NCBI GenBank assembly: GCA_036346225.1
Contig: JARFIW010001481.1
Coordinates: forward strand, 146,501-210,500
Origin: Platerodrilus igneus
Taxonomy: Eukaryota > Arthropoda > Insecta > Coleoptera > Lycidae
DNA length: 64,000 nucleotides
Direction of reading: 5' to 3'
Below are positions 1-10,563 of this stretch, one piece after another; the first letter of the stretch is position 1; the number at the start of each line of letters is the position of its first letter. Below the pieces are notes generated by a model. The model ran no database searches, was not told the origin of the DNA, and saw nothing but the letters and a program-made list of their open reading frames with translations. Made by a program: the position numbers and the translations under genes.

Positions 1-60
1 AAATACACATATATTTAAAAAATATATATATTGAATTAAGTAACAATGAAATATATATAT
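1..60. repeat. AT-rich flank, inverted copy of the 3.5 kb boundary
   Basis: The stretch around 'attgaattaagtaacaat' is the reverse complement of 'attgttacttaattcaat' found near 3493-3512 and again near 3911-3928. The left edge of the window therefore carries the same AT-rich boundary sequence in opposite orientation. Confidence 0.7.
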
Positions 61-142
61 ATAATTTTGCATTGGACTACCGCCCGATAGAGGCGCTGTT
101 CTTATTCTGAACGCGTGCGTCTATTAGAGATCGCACGTTTTC

Positions 143-197
143 AGAGTTAAGCACCCTCGCTCTGGTCAGTACTTGGGTGGGTGGACACTGTTTTTTT
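143..197 (+). promoter_or_regulatory. 5S-type internal RNA polymerase III promoter relic, left arm
   Basis: 'agttaagca' (box A region of 5S genes) is followed 16 bp later by 'ggtcagtacttgggtgggtg' (box C region), then a run of seven T at 191-197 that could terminate pol III. The order and spacing match the internal control region of 5S rRNA genes. The sequence upstream does not extend into a full 5S 5' half, so this is a partial 5S-derived unit. Confidence 0.6.
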
Positions 198-654
198 AAG
201 AAGCGTACATATACATATAGCAGTTGCAGGACCGTGTAGCACATCTCGACATGCACATAAATAATTATTTAACAATCCTATACACGAGTTCAATGCAAAT
301 TTCGGTGCTGCATGTGATTTTTGCTTGACATACATTTTATTTATTATACCTGTTGATGGTTGCAAGACGCCGACACAAAGGAGGGTTACTTACAATCGCA
401 GAAGAGAGTGCTTGCTATTATATAATGATTATACGACTAATTGCTTGTCTTTCAGTCTACTTTTCGGCTGTCGTTTATTAAATTTTTGAGTAATTTTAAG
501 AAAACGCGGAGTTTGAATATTTGCTAGATGCATTCTCATGAGCACTTTACAACCCGGAACGCGACATTTCCATATAAAGTTGGGGTTGTGTAATTTAATA
601 AAAATTACAAAGTCAGGCAAAACTACGATATTCCAACGTAAAAAGGAAAAAAAA

Positions 655-775
655 GGACAACCACACGCGGTGTGTTCCCAAGCGGTCACCCACCCAAGTA
701 CTGACCGCGCTCAACTTTGCTTAACTGCGGTAATCGGACGAGAAGCTGTGCTTTTCAACATGCTATCGTCGTCGT
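655..775 (-). rRNA. 5S rRNA-like pseudogene, about full length
   Basis: Read on the minus strand from about 775, the sequence follows an animal 5S rRNA over its whole ~121 nt. Visible landmarks are 'agcatgttgaa', 'tctcgtccgattaccg', 'agttaagca', 'gcgcggtcagtacttgggtg', 'ggtgaccgcttgggaaca' and 'ccgcgtgtggttgtcc', ending in a run of eight T (654-647 on the plus strand as A). Differences from typical insect 5S are scattered, including an extra 'ac' in the 3' stem and changes in the first ~20 nt. It sits alone in the loop of a palindrome, not in a tandem array, so I call it a pseudogene or the head of a 5S-derived SINE (SINE3-like). Box A, intermediate and box C regions and the terminator are all present, so transcription is possible. 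Confidence 0.8.
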
Positions 776-1154
776 CTATACTTAATGTCGCGTTCCGGGT
801 ATGTAAAGTGCTTATGAGAATGCATCTAGCAAATATTCAAACTCCGCGTTTTCTTAAAATTACTCAAAAATTTAATAAACGACAGCCGAAAAGTAGACTG
901 AAAGACAAGCAATTAGTCGTATAATCATTATATAATAGCAAGCACTCTCTTCTGCGATTGTAAGTAACCCTCCTTTGTGTCGGCGTCTTGCAACCATCAA
1001 CAGGTATAATAAATAAAATGTATGTCAAGCAAAAATCACATGCAGCACCGAAATTTGCATTGAACTCGTGTATAGGATTGTTAAATAATTATTTATGTGC
1101 ATGTCGAGATGTGCTACACGGTCCTGCAACTGCTATATGTATATGTACGCTCCT

Positions 1155-1209
1155 AAAAAAAACAGTGTCCACACACCCAAGTACTGACCAGAGCGAGGGT
1201 GCTTAACTC
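1155..1209 (-). promoter_or_regulatory. 5S-type internal RNA polymerase III promoter relic, right arm
   Basis: Mirror copy of the left-arm unit: 'gcttaact' at 1201-1208 and 'cacccaagtactgacc' at 1174-1189 on the plus strand are the complements of boxes A and C, and A8 at 1155-1162 is the complement of a T-run terminator. Together with the 5S-like gene at 655-775, three 5S-derived control regions lie within 1.1 kb. Confidence 0.6.
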
Positions 1210-1297
1210 TGAAAACGTGCGATCTCTAATAGACGCACGCGTTCAGAATAAGAACAACGCCTCTATCGGGCGGTAGTCCAATGCAAAATTATATATA

Positions 1298-3230
1298 TTG
1301 CTGTGAATCCTCTAAAATCCGGGTACTCCGCTTTTCGAATCGTGCCCCTACGAATTGGATGCCAAAGAATGCTGTGAATCCTACAAAAAGCTATTCATTA
1401 CCTTAACTGGGTTGGTCCATTGACTTTCTTCTGTTAATCGCCTCGGCTGCTCCTCTAGTTAAACCTTCATCCTCATTCATAAAAAAAAAACACATCCCTA
1501 CCACAAACATCAACGTTAACTCTATTTACATCAATATTCACAATACATTAAAATTTCAAATTAAAATTCAGCATAAATTTCAGTTTTAAAAGGAATTTCA
1601 AGATTAATTTTATTATCATTTAATGTGCATCCAGAATTAAAGTCCTTGTAGGATGTCTACTAATTAATATAACAATATATGCAGACCGGAGTCTGAGTAC
1701 AAAGGAGCATCTACCACCCTTTACGTTAATTAACCAGGTTCGTCTAATTGAGCTCAAAGACATACCTAAAATTTCATCATAATCCAGAACATCAATACTA
1801 AATACCCTTTCTACTTAAACAAGCAAAATTTCACCTTAAAATTAAAATTTTATTGTTAGTATAATCTCACTAATGTCCATTTAAAGTAAATCAATTATAA
1901 AGTTATTCAACACACACAAAAATATCAAAGTTCAAACAAAATAGTATAAATTACCTGAAGTTTACTGCACTCGTAGCTTCAATGTACATCGTCCCTTTGT
2001 TAATCACACCATTCCAACTGGATTATATTTACGGCTTCTGATTCTCAACGCTTTTAAAATTATCTCCATCACCATTCATCTAAAGTTGTTTCTGGGCTTT
2101 TCCGGAACTCATCTGTGTATATCTGACCCTTGTTTTGTGGATCCAGACACATTCATGAACCATTTAATTATTAACACCCCCGAAAAATAGCAAAGAAATT
2201 CATACTTCTTTCACCAATATACGCCAAAACTGCCTACTTTTGGTGTATTCATTTGTCGTTGTAAATTTTACTAATTGGTACAGTGATACTAAATGTTATT
2301 ACCTTGTATCTAAGTGCACTCAAGTACATTCATGTTAGCACGTAAATAACAAACTGTTTTAAATCACCAAAACATACGAGCAAACTTTAAATTATTCTAT
2401 TAAACTAAAATGCACTGTTTAACGTATTGAATCAAGTCGCGGATGTAAGAGAGCTTGTTTATATTCACCTGGGTATATATAGAGGTTAGCCCGTCTGTCG
2501 GTCGAGTCCCCAAAATGGACAATTCTAAAGAATTTCGCTTGCTATGTTCCCATTCCGTAGCTCGCGCGTCGGTTTTACGAATTTGTACTCGCCCAGTTAA
2601 ATCTCAGAAATTTCAACACGGCTTGCAACGTCTGGAAATAACTAATTGACTTTTATACAGAAATGTTATTTTACCTCTCAAATTTTGCCTTTTACTTTCA
2701 ACCAATCGCAACCCCATGACGTTGCTCTACTCACGCCTTTTACTATATGTGTCTCGGTCTTGCGCATATTATCTGTCTCTATCTACCCTGTTCTTATTCG
2801 TGCAAATTGATATTCTTTATTATCGATTATTTCAGTCCATGTGGACTGTTATCTGGGTTAAATAACCCCGTATCGCGCCTTTCGCATTTCTCGTAACTAT
2901 TATGCGACGGTTTCTTAAAGATTCTCTATAACCATTAATTATCTGCAACATTTACGCAGAATTAGCTTTTTAAAAATAGCAGGTGTTTAAACATACTATT
3001 AATTCTCAGAGCGTTATTTCATGGTATTTTATTGGGTTTTTCAAGTTCTTATAGATATTATATGTTCCTAACGGTTCAATTAACTCCAACTAAAATTGAC
3101 TTCTATCCTTTCATTTTTAGCGAATACAAATTAAATGTTAATTATTATGTGTACACTTTGTTTAATACCGGTTACTTAAAATAGGGTTAATTAATATAAA
3201 TTTTGCACGTAATTTCCATTTGTTTCTTTC
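1298..3230 (+). repeat. ~2 kb non-coding dispersed repeat, copy A
   Basis: Starts right after a (TA)n tract with 'ttgctgtgaatcc'. It aligns along its length, with many differences, to 4678-6655 in the same orientation. Shared blocks include 'cttctttcac' (2208 and 5604), 'accaatcg' and 'tgacgtt' (about 2700 and 6055), 'tgtggactgt', 'gcgacggtt', 'gcaggtgtt', 'attgggttttt' and 'gcacgtaatttc'. There is no ORF longer than 64 codons and no recognisable domain, so I see no gene here. It may be a non-autonomous transposon that targets (TA)n. The family is unknown to me. Confidence 0.7.
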
Positions 3231-3448
3231 CTCGGAATAAATACATTACACGTAGAGCTTGTTAATACTGTTTCTTTTGATATAAAGCGTTTTGTACATG
3301 ATTTAAATCTCTTATTTTTACTGAAACGACCGAATTTATTCTCCACGGTTTTTTAATAAAGCGTATTTTTTTAATAAAATTCCCTATACACGGTGCTTAA
3401 AATTATTTGCTATAATTAATTAATTTTCTACCCTGGTCTAAATATGAG

Positions 3449-3493
<45 letters not shown>

Positions 3494-3861
3494 ATTGTTA
3501 CTTAATTCAATATATATATTTTTAAATATATATATATATATATATTTTAAATATATATATATATTTTTTAAATATATATATTTTTAAATATATATATATA
3601 TATATATATATTTTTAAATATATATATATTTTTAAATATTTTCTTTCCTCGGAATAAATACATTACACGTAGAGCTTGTTAATACTGTTTCTTTTGATAT
3701 AAAGCGTTTTGTACATGATTTAAATCTCTTATTTTACTGAAACGACCGAATTTATTCTCCACGGTTTTTAATAAAGCGTATTTTTTTAATAAAATTCTAT
3801 ACACGGTGCTTAAAATTATTTGCTATAATTAATTAATTTTCTACCCTGGTCTAAATATGAG

Positions 3862-3910
<49 letters not shown>

Positions 3911-4060
3911 ATTGTTACTTAATTCAATATATATATTTTTAAATATATATATATATATTTTAAATATATATATATATATTTTAAATATATATATTTTTAA
4001 ATATATATATATATATATATATATATTTTTAAATATATATATATTTTTAAATATATATAT
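3223..4060 (+). repeat. Direct duplication with ~417 bp period
   Basis: The block starting 'ttctttcctcggaataaa' at about 3224 is repeated from 3641 almost base for base, through 'ctaccctggtctaaatatg', a long (TA)n tract and 'attgttacttaattcaat'. The second copy differs mainly by small deletions in T and C runs. The 3' half of each unit is (TA)n, so slippage or unequal crossing-over there probably made the duplication. Confidence 0.85.
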
Positions 4061-4393
4061 ATATTTTTAAATATATATATTTTATAAATATATATAGTTT
4101 TAAATATATATATTTTTAAATATATATATTTTTAAATATATATATTTTAAATATATATATTTATATATATATATATATTTTAAATATATATATTTTTAAA
4201 TATATATATTTTTAAATATATATATTATATATATATATATATTAAATATATATATTTTAAATATATATATTTTTAAATATATATATTTATATATATATAT
4301 ATTTTAAATATATATATTTATATATATATATATATATTTTAAATATATATATTTATGTATATATATATATATATATTTAAATATATATATTTT

Positions 4394-4431
<38 letters not shown>

Positions 4432-4500
4432 TAAAATATATATATTTGAAAAATTATATATTACAAAATATTTTACATATATATTAGAAAAAATATATAT
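3500..4500. repeat. AT minisatellite, (TA)n-TTTTTAAA units
   Basis: About 1 kb of almost pure A/T made of (TA)n blocks separated by 'tttttaaa' or 'ttttaaa', giving higher-order units of roughly 18-30 bp. Unit length varies. No coding sequence is present. The region would fold into many cruciforms and is hard to assemble, so copy number here is unreliable. Confidence 0.9.
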
Positions 4501-4677
4501 ATTTCAGTATTTATTATAGACACAAACGGCGCCTCATAGAGTCGCGCAACGTGGAATAATATAAGGTCTCTGAAACGGTACCTTTTTATTCGTTCAATTA
4601 CTAGCTCGATGTGAATTAGTTAAGTTTTGCATAAAAGTCTAAGTTAATATATTCATATATATATATATATATATATA
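4501..4677. other. Short unique-looking stretch ending in (TA)n
   Basis: Moderately GC-richer DNA followed by (TA)n at 4655-4677. It separates the minisatellite from copy B of the 2 kb repeat. Nothing recognisable. Confidence 0.4.
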
Positions 4678-6655
4678 TTGCCGTGGTACTCGGGTAAAAT
4701 CCTCACCAACAAAATGAATTTTGAAAATAATATAAAATTTTCAAATTCGAAAATAGAAAAATTTCCAAAAATTAAATAAGTAAAAAAAAAATCTCTTACC
4801 CGTTTTCTTCTCTTTCTCGGTTGAATGACCTACTTCAACTGCTTCCGGCTAGCTCATTAGGACCTCCTTTTGGATAGTTATATTCATTCATAAATCCTAT
4901 CATTCACGCACACTCTCAATAAAACCACAAAATACAACAAACATACAATCTTTTATTTATTCCTATTTACAAATGCAATTCATTATTATTTTATTGTTCA
5001 CGTTACACTTCAGTAAATTTTATTTTGTACTGTCCTGTATTTAATTTTAAACTCATCAAACATATAAAAAGTATTGGGAGTAAATAGACCTTGAATAATA
5101 CCTTCTCTAAAATTCCTTCTTTATAATTTATTTATTTAGTTTAATAATTTAAGTAAACTGTGGGGTATGGTGAGCTCATAATAACCCAATTAATGTATGC
5201 CCTTCTACTTTGCATACTCTAAAACTAAAAAAAAAACAAAGCCATGTTCTCTTCACAAAATTTCACGTTCTGATGGAACGTTTAAAAGCTTTCTAGACAC
5301 CTTCAATTTCTAGTTGATTACCGTAATAAAGTTATTTACATATATTCTGTTCAATAAGTAAATAATTCTCACTACCTTGAAAAACACTCTCATACGCCAC
5401 CCCAATGTTTACAGTTTATAGGAATTACAAATTTAAATCGTTACCTGGAATTTCTAGAAGATCTTCGCTCTGTAGATGATGCCATGTAAATTTCTATCTG
5501 GTCAAAAGGTCGTTTCTCGCAATTACTAGACGAACTCCATCGAAATAGATACGCCAACGCCGCCTTCTCAGTGTAACCAAATTCCAAATTTCATTCCAAT
5601 TATACTTCTTTCACGGTAATCTACGTTTTATTTAATGTCCCGACACGAGTTGATAATAAATTATAGGTGATACTTCAATTAAAATAAGTAATATCGGCAC
5701 ACTAACCGCGTTTTAATTAATTTAGAAGCCACCACTAAGCAATACAATTTACATTATTTGTTAATACTCACAACTCGTGTTAACTTTCATACGTGCTTTT
5801 GGGACGATCGAAATAATAAGGCACGAAGTTAAAAGACAAGAAAGCGAGTCCTAGTTCTCTAGAGTATTTATGTCTTTCGACTGTAACCTCTCCAGGCCCC
5901 CAGTTATCCGAAATCCCGCTCACAACACACATTCCCACAATTTTGCACTCAACCCCAATTTCAAATCTGCGAATTTCCGTACCTCGTTATAAAATTTTAA
6001 GAAAATCACGCTACACTATCCTCGTGTCTATGTCAAGTCAAACTAACCTATCGACCAATCGTAGATCCAATGACGTTTCTTAAATCCCTCCTATACTATT
6101 GTGGTCTCATGCTTATACGTTTTCTACGTCTCAGTCTAACCTTGCTTGAGTGGTTGAAAAATCAATATTCTCGTTTGTTCACTTTTTACACACGTGGACT
6201 GTCTACGTGCGTTAAATAACCTTTTCATTAGCATTTCTATAGAACGCATGCGACGGTTTTACAATATACGTAGAATCTTTGTTTGTTATCTCCAGAATTT
6301 ATCAGAACTTGACATTTAAAAATACGCAGGTGTTCAATCGTAACATTTTAAATAACACTTCTACGATTTGGATTTTCCACGTATTTCAACCCTCCTGATA
6401 TATTTGTTCGTTAGCAACGCGTCTCATCTTTGGTATTATTGGGTTTTTAAACGCTTTCATGCATATTATACATCAATAAGCGTTCAATTAAATTCAAATT
6501 AATTAATAAATTAATGGCATTGACTTCTACCATTTAATTTCTTTGCAAACCTACTTAAATTTCATTAATTATTTATAAAATTTCGTTAATACCAGATACT
6601 TAAAAATGAATTAACTAATATAATTTCCGCACGTAATTTCGGGTTGTTTCTTTAT
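4678..6655 (+). repeat. ~2 kb non-coding dispersed repeat, copy B
   Basis: Starts after (TA)n with 'ttgccgtggtactcggg' and matches copy A (1298-3230) in the same orientation through colinear blocks. Similarity stops near 6655, where a 'tatacagggtgtttt' sequence begins, while copy A continues into the duplicated unit. No ORF of interest. The divergence suggests that the two are independent old insertions, not a recent tandem duplication. Confidence 0.65.
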
Positions 6656-6721
6656 ACAGGGTGTTTTGAAATTGCTTTGCTTATATTTATTTTTGATCTT
6701 TTAAAACCACTATAATATATA
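6656..6721. other. Possible single end of a mariner-type element
   Basis: 'tacagggtgttttgaaattg' has the TA-CAGGGTGTT start typical of many insect Tc1/mariner MITEs and resembles the end at 61,416. No matching inverted end was seen nearby, so this is a weak call. Confidence 0.25.
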
Positions 6722-7045
6722 TGACAATGTCGCGTTGAGAGGGTCGCTGAAGAAGTGATATGAGAATGGCCCCACGTTGAGGTGCCACTAAAATAATGCT
6801 GTGACAACGCCCCACGTTGAGCGCCACTAAAAGAGCGCTGTTACAATGGCCTTGCGTTGGGCACCACTAAAAGAGTGATATGACAATGCCACACGTTGTG
6901 TTGCGCTGCTGAAAGAGTGATATGAAACTGGTCGCCTTGTGAGCGTCACTAAAAAACTGATATAATAATGGCCCCGCGTTGAAGTGCCGCTAAAAGAGTG
7001 CTGTGACAGGGCCTCGCTTTGCGGTGTTGCTAAAAATGTTCTTTG
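6722..7045. repeat. Minisatellite, about eight ~40 bp units
   Basis: Eight diverged units with the plan 'gacaatgGCCCCacGTTGAG' then 'gtgCCACTAAAAGAGTGAT'. Unit length is 39-42 bp and identity between neighbours is moderate. On the minus strand it is open for 85 codons (6827-7084) and reads as repeated HSFSG-like blocks. The frame is shared because the units are near multiples of three, and I do not regard it as a gene. Confidence 0.85.
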
Positions 7046-7750
7046 ATACAGATACAGCAATTTGTTTAATTTGAAATTGTTCACTTACATTCCTTTTTTA
7101 ACTTTGCCTGGCTAGCTCAACGAAACTGACAGCGTTTTCAAAATGAAATAAAACACAGCAATATCACAAAACATTTATACAATATGAATTATTTTCTTTC
7201 ATACAAAGGCATTTACAACATCGTTTCTTTCAAACATATAATTTCTAAGAAGTACTTAATAAAAAAATATTGTTTCTTACCTTATTTCGTTTACCCGGTT
7301 ATAAATCTTTTCCACACTTGTAAGATTTGTTTTGGCCAGAAAAAATCCTAAACATATAATCTATTGAAAGGTCAGAGTATTTCAAACTCTGAACACAAAC
7401 TCCTGTTAAAAAATATCCCTCACACAAAAAAAATCATTAGAACTATCTTAAACTAGATCCAAATACGCTAATATTAGTTAAAAATAAATCTATAAGTGAT
7501 AATTGCAGAATCCTCAAAAACGCTTCTTTTAATTAAAAATCTTCTTATTATAAATCTCCAAATCAGCTTATAAGTTTTTCCAAATTAAAATTCTTATCCT
7601 TAACTGAACTAAGATATTGTTATACAAACGAAAAATGTACCTAAAGTAACACCAAACCAATGTTTATGCCAATTGTTGACGACAACAACCATTCAAGAAA
7701 ACAGCCCTTGCAAAGTACAACTATTAAAATTTTCAAATCATTACGAAAAC
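7046..7750. other. No gene seen
   Basis: AT-rich DNA without a convincing ORF, repeat or RNA gene. The last part may hold further degraded envelope sequence leading into the relic that starts near 7751. Confidence 0.4.
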
Positions 7751-8240
7751 TGTGAGGTAAAACCCGTACAAATAACTACCATGAAAATTCAAAGGTTACA
7801 GAAAACAAATGGATCGCCATCTTCCCAACAGAAGTAATAGCAATCATCCACTGCAATAAGATGAAAATAATCTAGCACTAACCGGAAGCAAATTAAACAC
7901 CCTTAAAGAAGACTGTTATTTAAAATTGAAAGACGAAATAATCAGAGTTTATCAAGATCCTATAGCAACAAAGAAACTCGCAACCCTACCAGAACTACAG
8001 TTCAAGATAGAACAACAAGAAGATGAAGAAATAATCAAGAAACCCATGCAGTTAGAACATCTAGATTAGACGACCTCAACCACGCCATGAAATTAATGGA
8101 AAACTACAAAGAACATTTAAGTGAACTCAAAGTGCCCAAGTTACATTATGACAATATAAGCGTTTGGACAATCGTGTTAATCATTCTAATAATTTTTTTA
8201 ATTATATATGTATTTTACAAAATGAATCTTAGATATAAGA
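7751..8240 (+). pseudogene. env: Errantivirus-like envelope (F-type) C-terminal relic
   Basis: Short frames in succession read like the C-terminal half of the envelope protein of gypsy-type errantiviruses: CEVKPVQITT (7751), then NKWIAIFPTEV followed by an HC pair (7804 on), then a GS-x-LNTLKEDCYLKL block (about 7882-7932), an acidic linker, and a helix-rich stretch followed by a ~20-residue transmembrane segment rich in I, L and V (about 8160-8220) with a short KM-basic tail. Frame changes occur near 7778, 7870 and 8060, and stops are present, so it is dead. In the family this protein is a type I membrane glycoprotein of the particle surface. No gag or pol of the same element is adjacent. 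Thirteen bases after the tail, a DNA polymerase pseudogene begins. The assignment rests on remembered family features and the TM placement, and is moderate. Confidence 0.5.
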
Positions 8241-8252
8241 ATAAAGGAAACA

Positions 8253-10506
8253 CAAGAACAGGAAGCTGCTTTCAAGACTGCAACACATTGTTATATCTGC
8301 GAGGAGCTGTTCAGTCCAGGAGACAAAAAAGTTCGTGATCATAATCATTTAGTGCTTACTAATAATTATAGAGGACCGGCACATGAAAGCTGTAATATCG
8401 AGTACCAAAACTCTCGCACAATATCGATAGTATTTCACAACTTGAGTGGTTACGATAGCCATTTCATAATTAAAAGTATTGCTGTTGATTTGGATGGCCG
8501 TGTAGAAGTACTGCCAGTAACAAAGAAATAATATATCTCCTTCACAAAATATATTCGTGAGAACTTAATCAACTACAGGTTCATCGATAGATTCCGTTTT
8601 ATGAGCTCGTCCTTAGAAACATTAGCTTCCTATATAACTGATTATCCACTATTAAAAAGTGAATTTTCTGATCTCAATAACGAGAAATTTGAATTACTAA
8701 CTAGAAAAGGCGTATATCCATATGATTATGTCGATTCGTTTGAAAAATTGGATTGCACTTCCCTACATAGTCAACAAGAGTTTTACAATATGCTGGAAAG
8801 GAAGGGAATTACAAAGAAGCAGTATGCGCATGCTCAAAAAGTGTGGGAGTATTTGATATTCAAAAATTGGGACAGTATTCAGACTTATATCTCAAGACTG
8901 ATGTGATGCTATTGGCTGAAGTTTTTGAAATTGAAGTTTTGTAAATTGTCATGCAACATATGGAGTAGACTTCGCCCACTATTATACCCTTCCAGGATAC
9001 ACTTGGGATGTAATGTTAAAGCATACAAGACAGGAACTTGAACTACTGACTGACATTGATCAGTTATTGTTTATAGAAAAGGGTATACAAGGAGTACTTA
9101 ATCAAGTGTGTTCGGAACAACGGGCTTCTGCAAATAATAAATATTTACCGACGTATGATTCTTCGAAACCCGATATATATCTCATGCACTATGATGTTAA
9201 TAATCAATATAGATGGGCGATGTGCCAGCCCTTACTCTATGGAGGATTTGAATGGGTGGATATCAACATCGAAGTGACATCAGTTCCCGATAATGCTTCA
9301 GAAGGTTATATCTTGGAAGTTGGTTTGAACTATCCGGAATCTATTCACGACTTGCATAAGGACATTCCATTCTGTCCAGAACATATTGATCCGAAAACTG
9401 GAAAACCACCTGTATCGAAAACACAAAATACCAAGTTAATGGCCACACTAAATTCTAAAAGAAGATATGTGATCCATTATAGAAATCTGAAACAAGCTTT
9501 GGCGAATGGTCTTAAACTATCTGCAATTCATCGAGTGTTGAAATTTAAGCAAAGCTGTTGGTTAAAATCTTACATTGACCTAAATACCAAACTTTGTAAA
9601 CAGGCAGGAAATGAATTTGAGAAGAACTTGTTCAAGTTAATGAATAATACAGTTTTTGGAAAAACGATGGAAAATATACGAAAACATTGTAATGTGGAAA
9701 TTGTGCAAAACTGGGATGCAAGATATGGAGTCGAAGCTAGGATATCCAACCTGCTATTCAAAAATGTCACAGTTTTTGATGAAAACCTTGTGGTGGTGGA
9801 ACTTCTCAAAACAGAAATATATTTTAATAAACCCATATATGTCGATATGTGCATTCTCGACATAGCCAAGCTCACTATTTATAATTTTCACTATGGATAT
9901 ATGAACTCCGCATTTGGAGATGGATGCCAAGTTCTATACACGGACACAGATAGTCTAATTTACAAAATTATAAACCTGGATCCTTATTAAACCATGAAAC
10001 GCAATTGTCAACATCGTTTCGATACTTCAGACTATACTACCAATAACAATTATGGAATTCATTTGGTTAACAAGAAGGGATTGGGGATGATGAAGGATGA
10101 AAATAATAAACGGCTTATGGCCGATTTTATTGGTTTACGATCTAAGATGTATGCAACAAGAATTTTCAAGACAGCAGAGGAAGAAGAGGCTGAACTCTCG
10201 CGATCTGTTGAAGAAGATGAAACTCATGGCAGTCGAGACTTTGGTGTTATAAAGAAAATTAAAGGGATTAAAAAATCTGTGATAAAGAACAGGATTACGT
10301 TTGAAGATTATGTTGACTGTATAGAAGCTTATAAGGAAGTATTTGTAACGCAGAATTTAATCCAATCATCCATGCATCAGGTTCACACCATCGTTCAGGG
10401 GAAGATTGCTCTAAGCTCACATGATGATAAACGCCACTTACTTCCTGGTTCATATGCAACATTACCTGTCGAACATTATTCTATCATAGAACAGGAAAAC
10501 ATTTAG
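8253..10506 (+). pseudogene. Protein-primed type-B DNA polymerase (Polinton/Maverick or adintovirus-like) pseudogene
   Basis: Frames joined in order give about 750 residues of a DNA_pol_B_2-type polymerase. The front part (8253-8530) has CYIC, DHNH and AHESCN, the Cys/His pattern of an endonuclease VII-like HNH fold that precedes the polymerase in this insect family, then FHNLSGYDSHF, typical of the 3'-5' exonuclease domain. 8532-8906 carries RFIDRFRFMSSSL and LTRKGVYPYDYVDS. Polymerase motifs follow: motif A as YDVNNQY (9199-9219; usually YDVNNLY), motif B as KLMNNTVFGK (about 9634-9663), and an intact motif C YTDTDS (about 9937-9954). The C-terminal part (9994-10506) contains GLRSKMYA and DDKRHLLP and ends at a stop. 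Breaks: in-frame stop at 8529, frameshifts near 8880 and 8940, in-frame stop at 9988. Most of the N-terminus and all other Polinton genes (integrase, protease, capsid, ATPase) are absent here. Confidence 0.85.
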
Positions 10507-10557
10507 AATATTTATTATAAATGTATATATCTATTTAAATCTAAATATTTTATTATC

Positions 10558-10563
10558 AATAAA
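10558..10563 (+). promoter_or_regulatory. Polyadenylation signal AATAAA downstream of the polymerase
   Basis: AATAAA lies 52 bp after the polymerase stop in a T-rich context ('aataaagttttaag'), where a 3' end signal would be expected. It could also be chance in AT-rich DNA. Confidence 0.4.

Larger units (their letters stand above)
61..1292. repeat. Palindromic foldback element containing 5S rRNA-like sequence
   Basis: Arms at about 61-567 and 785-1292 are near-perfect reverse complements; the same 72-codon reading frame occurs in both (147-365 minus, 988-1206 plus). The ~217 bp loop (568-784) holds a 5S rRNA-like gene. Outer ends read 'ttttgcattggactac' and its complement, next to short (TA)n. 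No transposase is visible, so this looks like a non-autonomous foldback or an inverted duplication of a SINE-like unit. The arm reading frames are a by-product of the duplication, not evidence of a gene. Confidence 0.85.

Noticed and set aside
538..924. 128-codon plus-strand ORF
   Set aside because: It runs antisense across the 5S-like gene and into the palindrome arm; chance opening.
147..1206. Two identical 72-codon ORFs in opposite orientation
   Set aside because: They are the same sequence in the two arms of the palindrome; no domain, and they overlap 5S-derived sequence.
6827..7084. 85-codon ORF with repeated HSFSG blocks
   Set aside because: Generated by the ~40 bp minisatellite; kept only as a low-interest finding.
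8087..8338. Small single-pass membrane protein of 83 residues
   Set aside because: Its first two thirds are the envelope tail and the last third is the polymerase start read out of frame, so it is not a separate gene.
9570..9875. Antisense 101-codon ORF inside the polymerase
   Set aside because: Shadow of the polymerase coding sequence.
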